Part shown: one piece after another, positions 6,084 through 6,316 of the stretch
Position numbering within the stretch: position 1 is the stretch's first letter
How the letters are laid out: each line of letters begins with the position of its first letter
From: Candidatus Bathyarchaeota archaeon
Lineage (GTDB): Archaea > Thermoproteota > Bathyarchaeia > Bathyarchaeales > Bathycorpusculaceae
Direction: 5' to 3'
NCBI GenBank assembly: GCA_003601875.1
Contig: PIYF01000048.1
Location: 1-6,316 of the forward strand
Length of the DNA: 6,316 nt
Position numbers and translations under genes: made by a program
The notes under the pieces: generated by a model
The model's input: only the letters and a program-made list of their open reading frames with translations
Told to the model about the DNA's origin: nothing
Database searches by the model: none

Positions 6084-6158
6084 TGTAGAACGTTTAGACA
6101 GTTATGTGTAGTTTTGTTCTACACACAAATCATCTTATCTTAAATAATGCGATTTGTG
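6084..6158 (+). repeat. Three nested/overlapping inverted repeats between permease and pilin-like gene
   Basis: The 97-base gap after the permease holds three perfect inverted repeats. The first is TGTAGAAC (6084-6091) with GTTCTACA (6116-6123), 24-base spacer. The second is TGTGTAG (6105-6111) with CTACACA (6119-6125), seven-base loop. The third is CACAAATC (6124-6131) with GATTTGTG (6151-6158), 19-base spacer. As RNA the second hairpin excludes the first and clashes by two bases with the third, while the first and third are adjacent and could stack. The second hairpin could also act in ending permease transcription, although no long T tract follows it. The third pair encloses the candidate TATA of the next gene. 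Regulatory function is inferred. Confidence 0.5.
6140..6147 (+). promoter_or_regulatory. Candidate TATA box for the pilin-like gene
   Basis: TTAAATAA lies about 30 bases before the ATG at 6173 and sits between the arms of the CACAAATC/GATTTGTG inverted repeat. A start 26 bases downstream would fall at about 6169, past the GGAGAG ribosome binding site at 6163-6168, so either the box is not the real one or initiation is essentially leaderless. Weak evidence. Confidence 0.3.
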
Positions 6159-6172
6159 CTTCGGAGAGAAAA

Positions 6173-6316
6173 ATGAAACTGTTAAAGAATAAAAAAGCAT
6201 TGAGCACTGTAGTAACTACATTGATTATCCTTGTTGTTTCAGTGCTTTTAGCAACTGTTGTAACGTTCTACGCAATAAACGTGACAACGACAAGAGTGCA
6301 AGAAGAAAGCTTACAA
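6173..6316 (+). CDS. Type IV pilin/archaellin-like secreted protein, N-terminal part only
   Basis: Only 48 codons are present before the right edge. The N-terminus MKLLKNKKALSTVV is followed by a hydrophobic stretch (about residues 12-36) and then a polar, Thr-rich segment. A short basic leader, a K-K-A junction and a long hydrophobic helix are the hallmarks of an archaeal class III signal peptide, cleaved by the PibD/FlaK prepilin peptidase on the cytoplasmic side, probably after A9. This helix normally builds the filament core or anchors the protein in the membrane. The ATG has GGAGAG four bases upstream, a good ribosome binding site. The consensus after the cleavage site differs from classical archaellins and is closer to the archaeal pilin (SPVV-like) group. 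Without the C-terminal domain it cannot be told whether this is a pilin, archaellin, or a membrane-anchored surface or substrate-binding protein. No pilus assembly gene is in the window. Confidence 0.75.
   Translation, partial: MKLLKNKKALSTVVTTLIILVVSVLLATVVTFYAINVTTTRVQEESLQ

Noticed and set aside
5923..6111. 62-codon plus-strand frame overlapping the permease 3' end
   Set aside because: It is out of frame within conserved permease sequence, has no ribosome binding site, and its composition is that of a frame shadow.
1..6316. CRISPR array, tRNA, rRNA, transposon or prophage signal
   Set aside because: No regularly spaced repeats, cloverleaf-like sequence, rRNA stretch, transposase or terminal inverted repeats were found; intergenic space is limited to three short gaps, all described.

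Overview
The window is archaeal chromosomal DNA: AT-rich and densely packed, with Shine-Dalgarno sites that resemble the archaeal GAGGTGAT consensus and several TTG starts. The clearest marker is the archaea-specific pantoate kinase / phosphopantothenate synthetase pair, which replaces the bacterial PanC/PanK route to 4'-phosphopantothenate. An archaeal class III (prepilin-type) signal peptide begins at the right edge. The overall style (AT-rich, no halophile-like acidic bias, pilin N-terminus of the KKALSTVV type) would fit a Bathyarchaeota-like or related uncultivated lineage, but this placement is inference and was not tested.

Left half (1-3233, minus strand): a tightly overlapping four-gene operon for coenzyme A precursor synthesis, read from right to left: pantoate kinase (PoK), phosphopantothenate synthetase (PPS), ketopantoate reductase (KPR/PanE) and ketopantoate hydroxymethyltransferase (PanB, cut by the left edge). 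Together these four enzymes convert 2-oxoisovalerate and beta-alanine to 4'-phosphopantothenate. The genes overlap by 11, 4 and 17 bases, so translational coupling is likely. Gene order is not pathway order, because the last two enzymes come first.

Middle (3234-3363): a short AT-rich divergent intergenic region with candidate TATA boxes for both directions and three copies of a TTTAAACAAR box, two in tandem and one inverted.

Right half (3364-6316, plus strand): a CaCA-family cation/calcium exchanger with unusual residues at the ion site, a small unrecognised two-helix membrane protein, and an APC-superfamily permease whose TTG start has a strong ribosome binding site inside the small gene. 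A 97-base gap with three nested or overlapping inverted repeats follows, then the first 48 codons of a type IV pilin/archaellin-like secreted protein that runs off the window.

No CRISPR array, tRNA, rRNA, insertion sequence or phage gene was seen. The region is mostly ordinary core metabolism and transport. The points worth a second look are the atypical substrate- or ion-site motifs in the two transporters and in PanB, the small membrane protein between the transporters, and the two structured intergenic regions.
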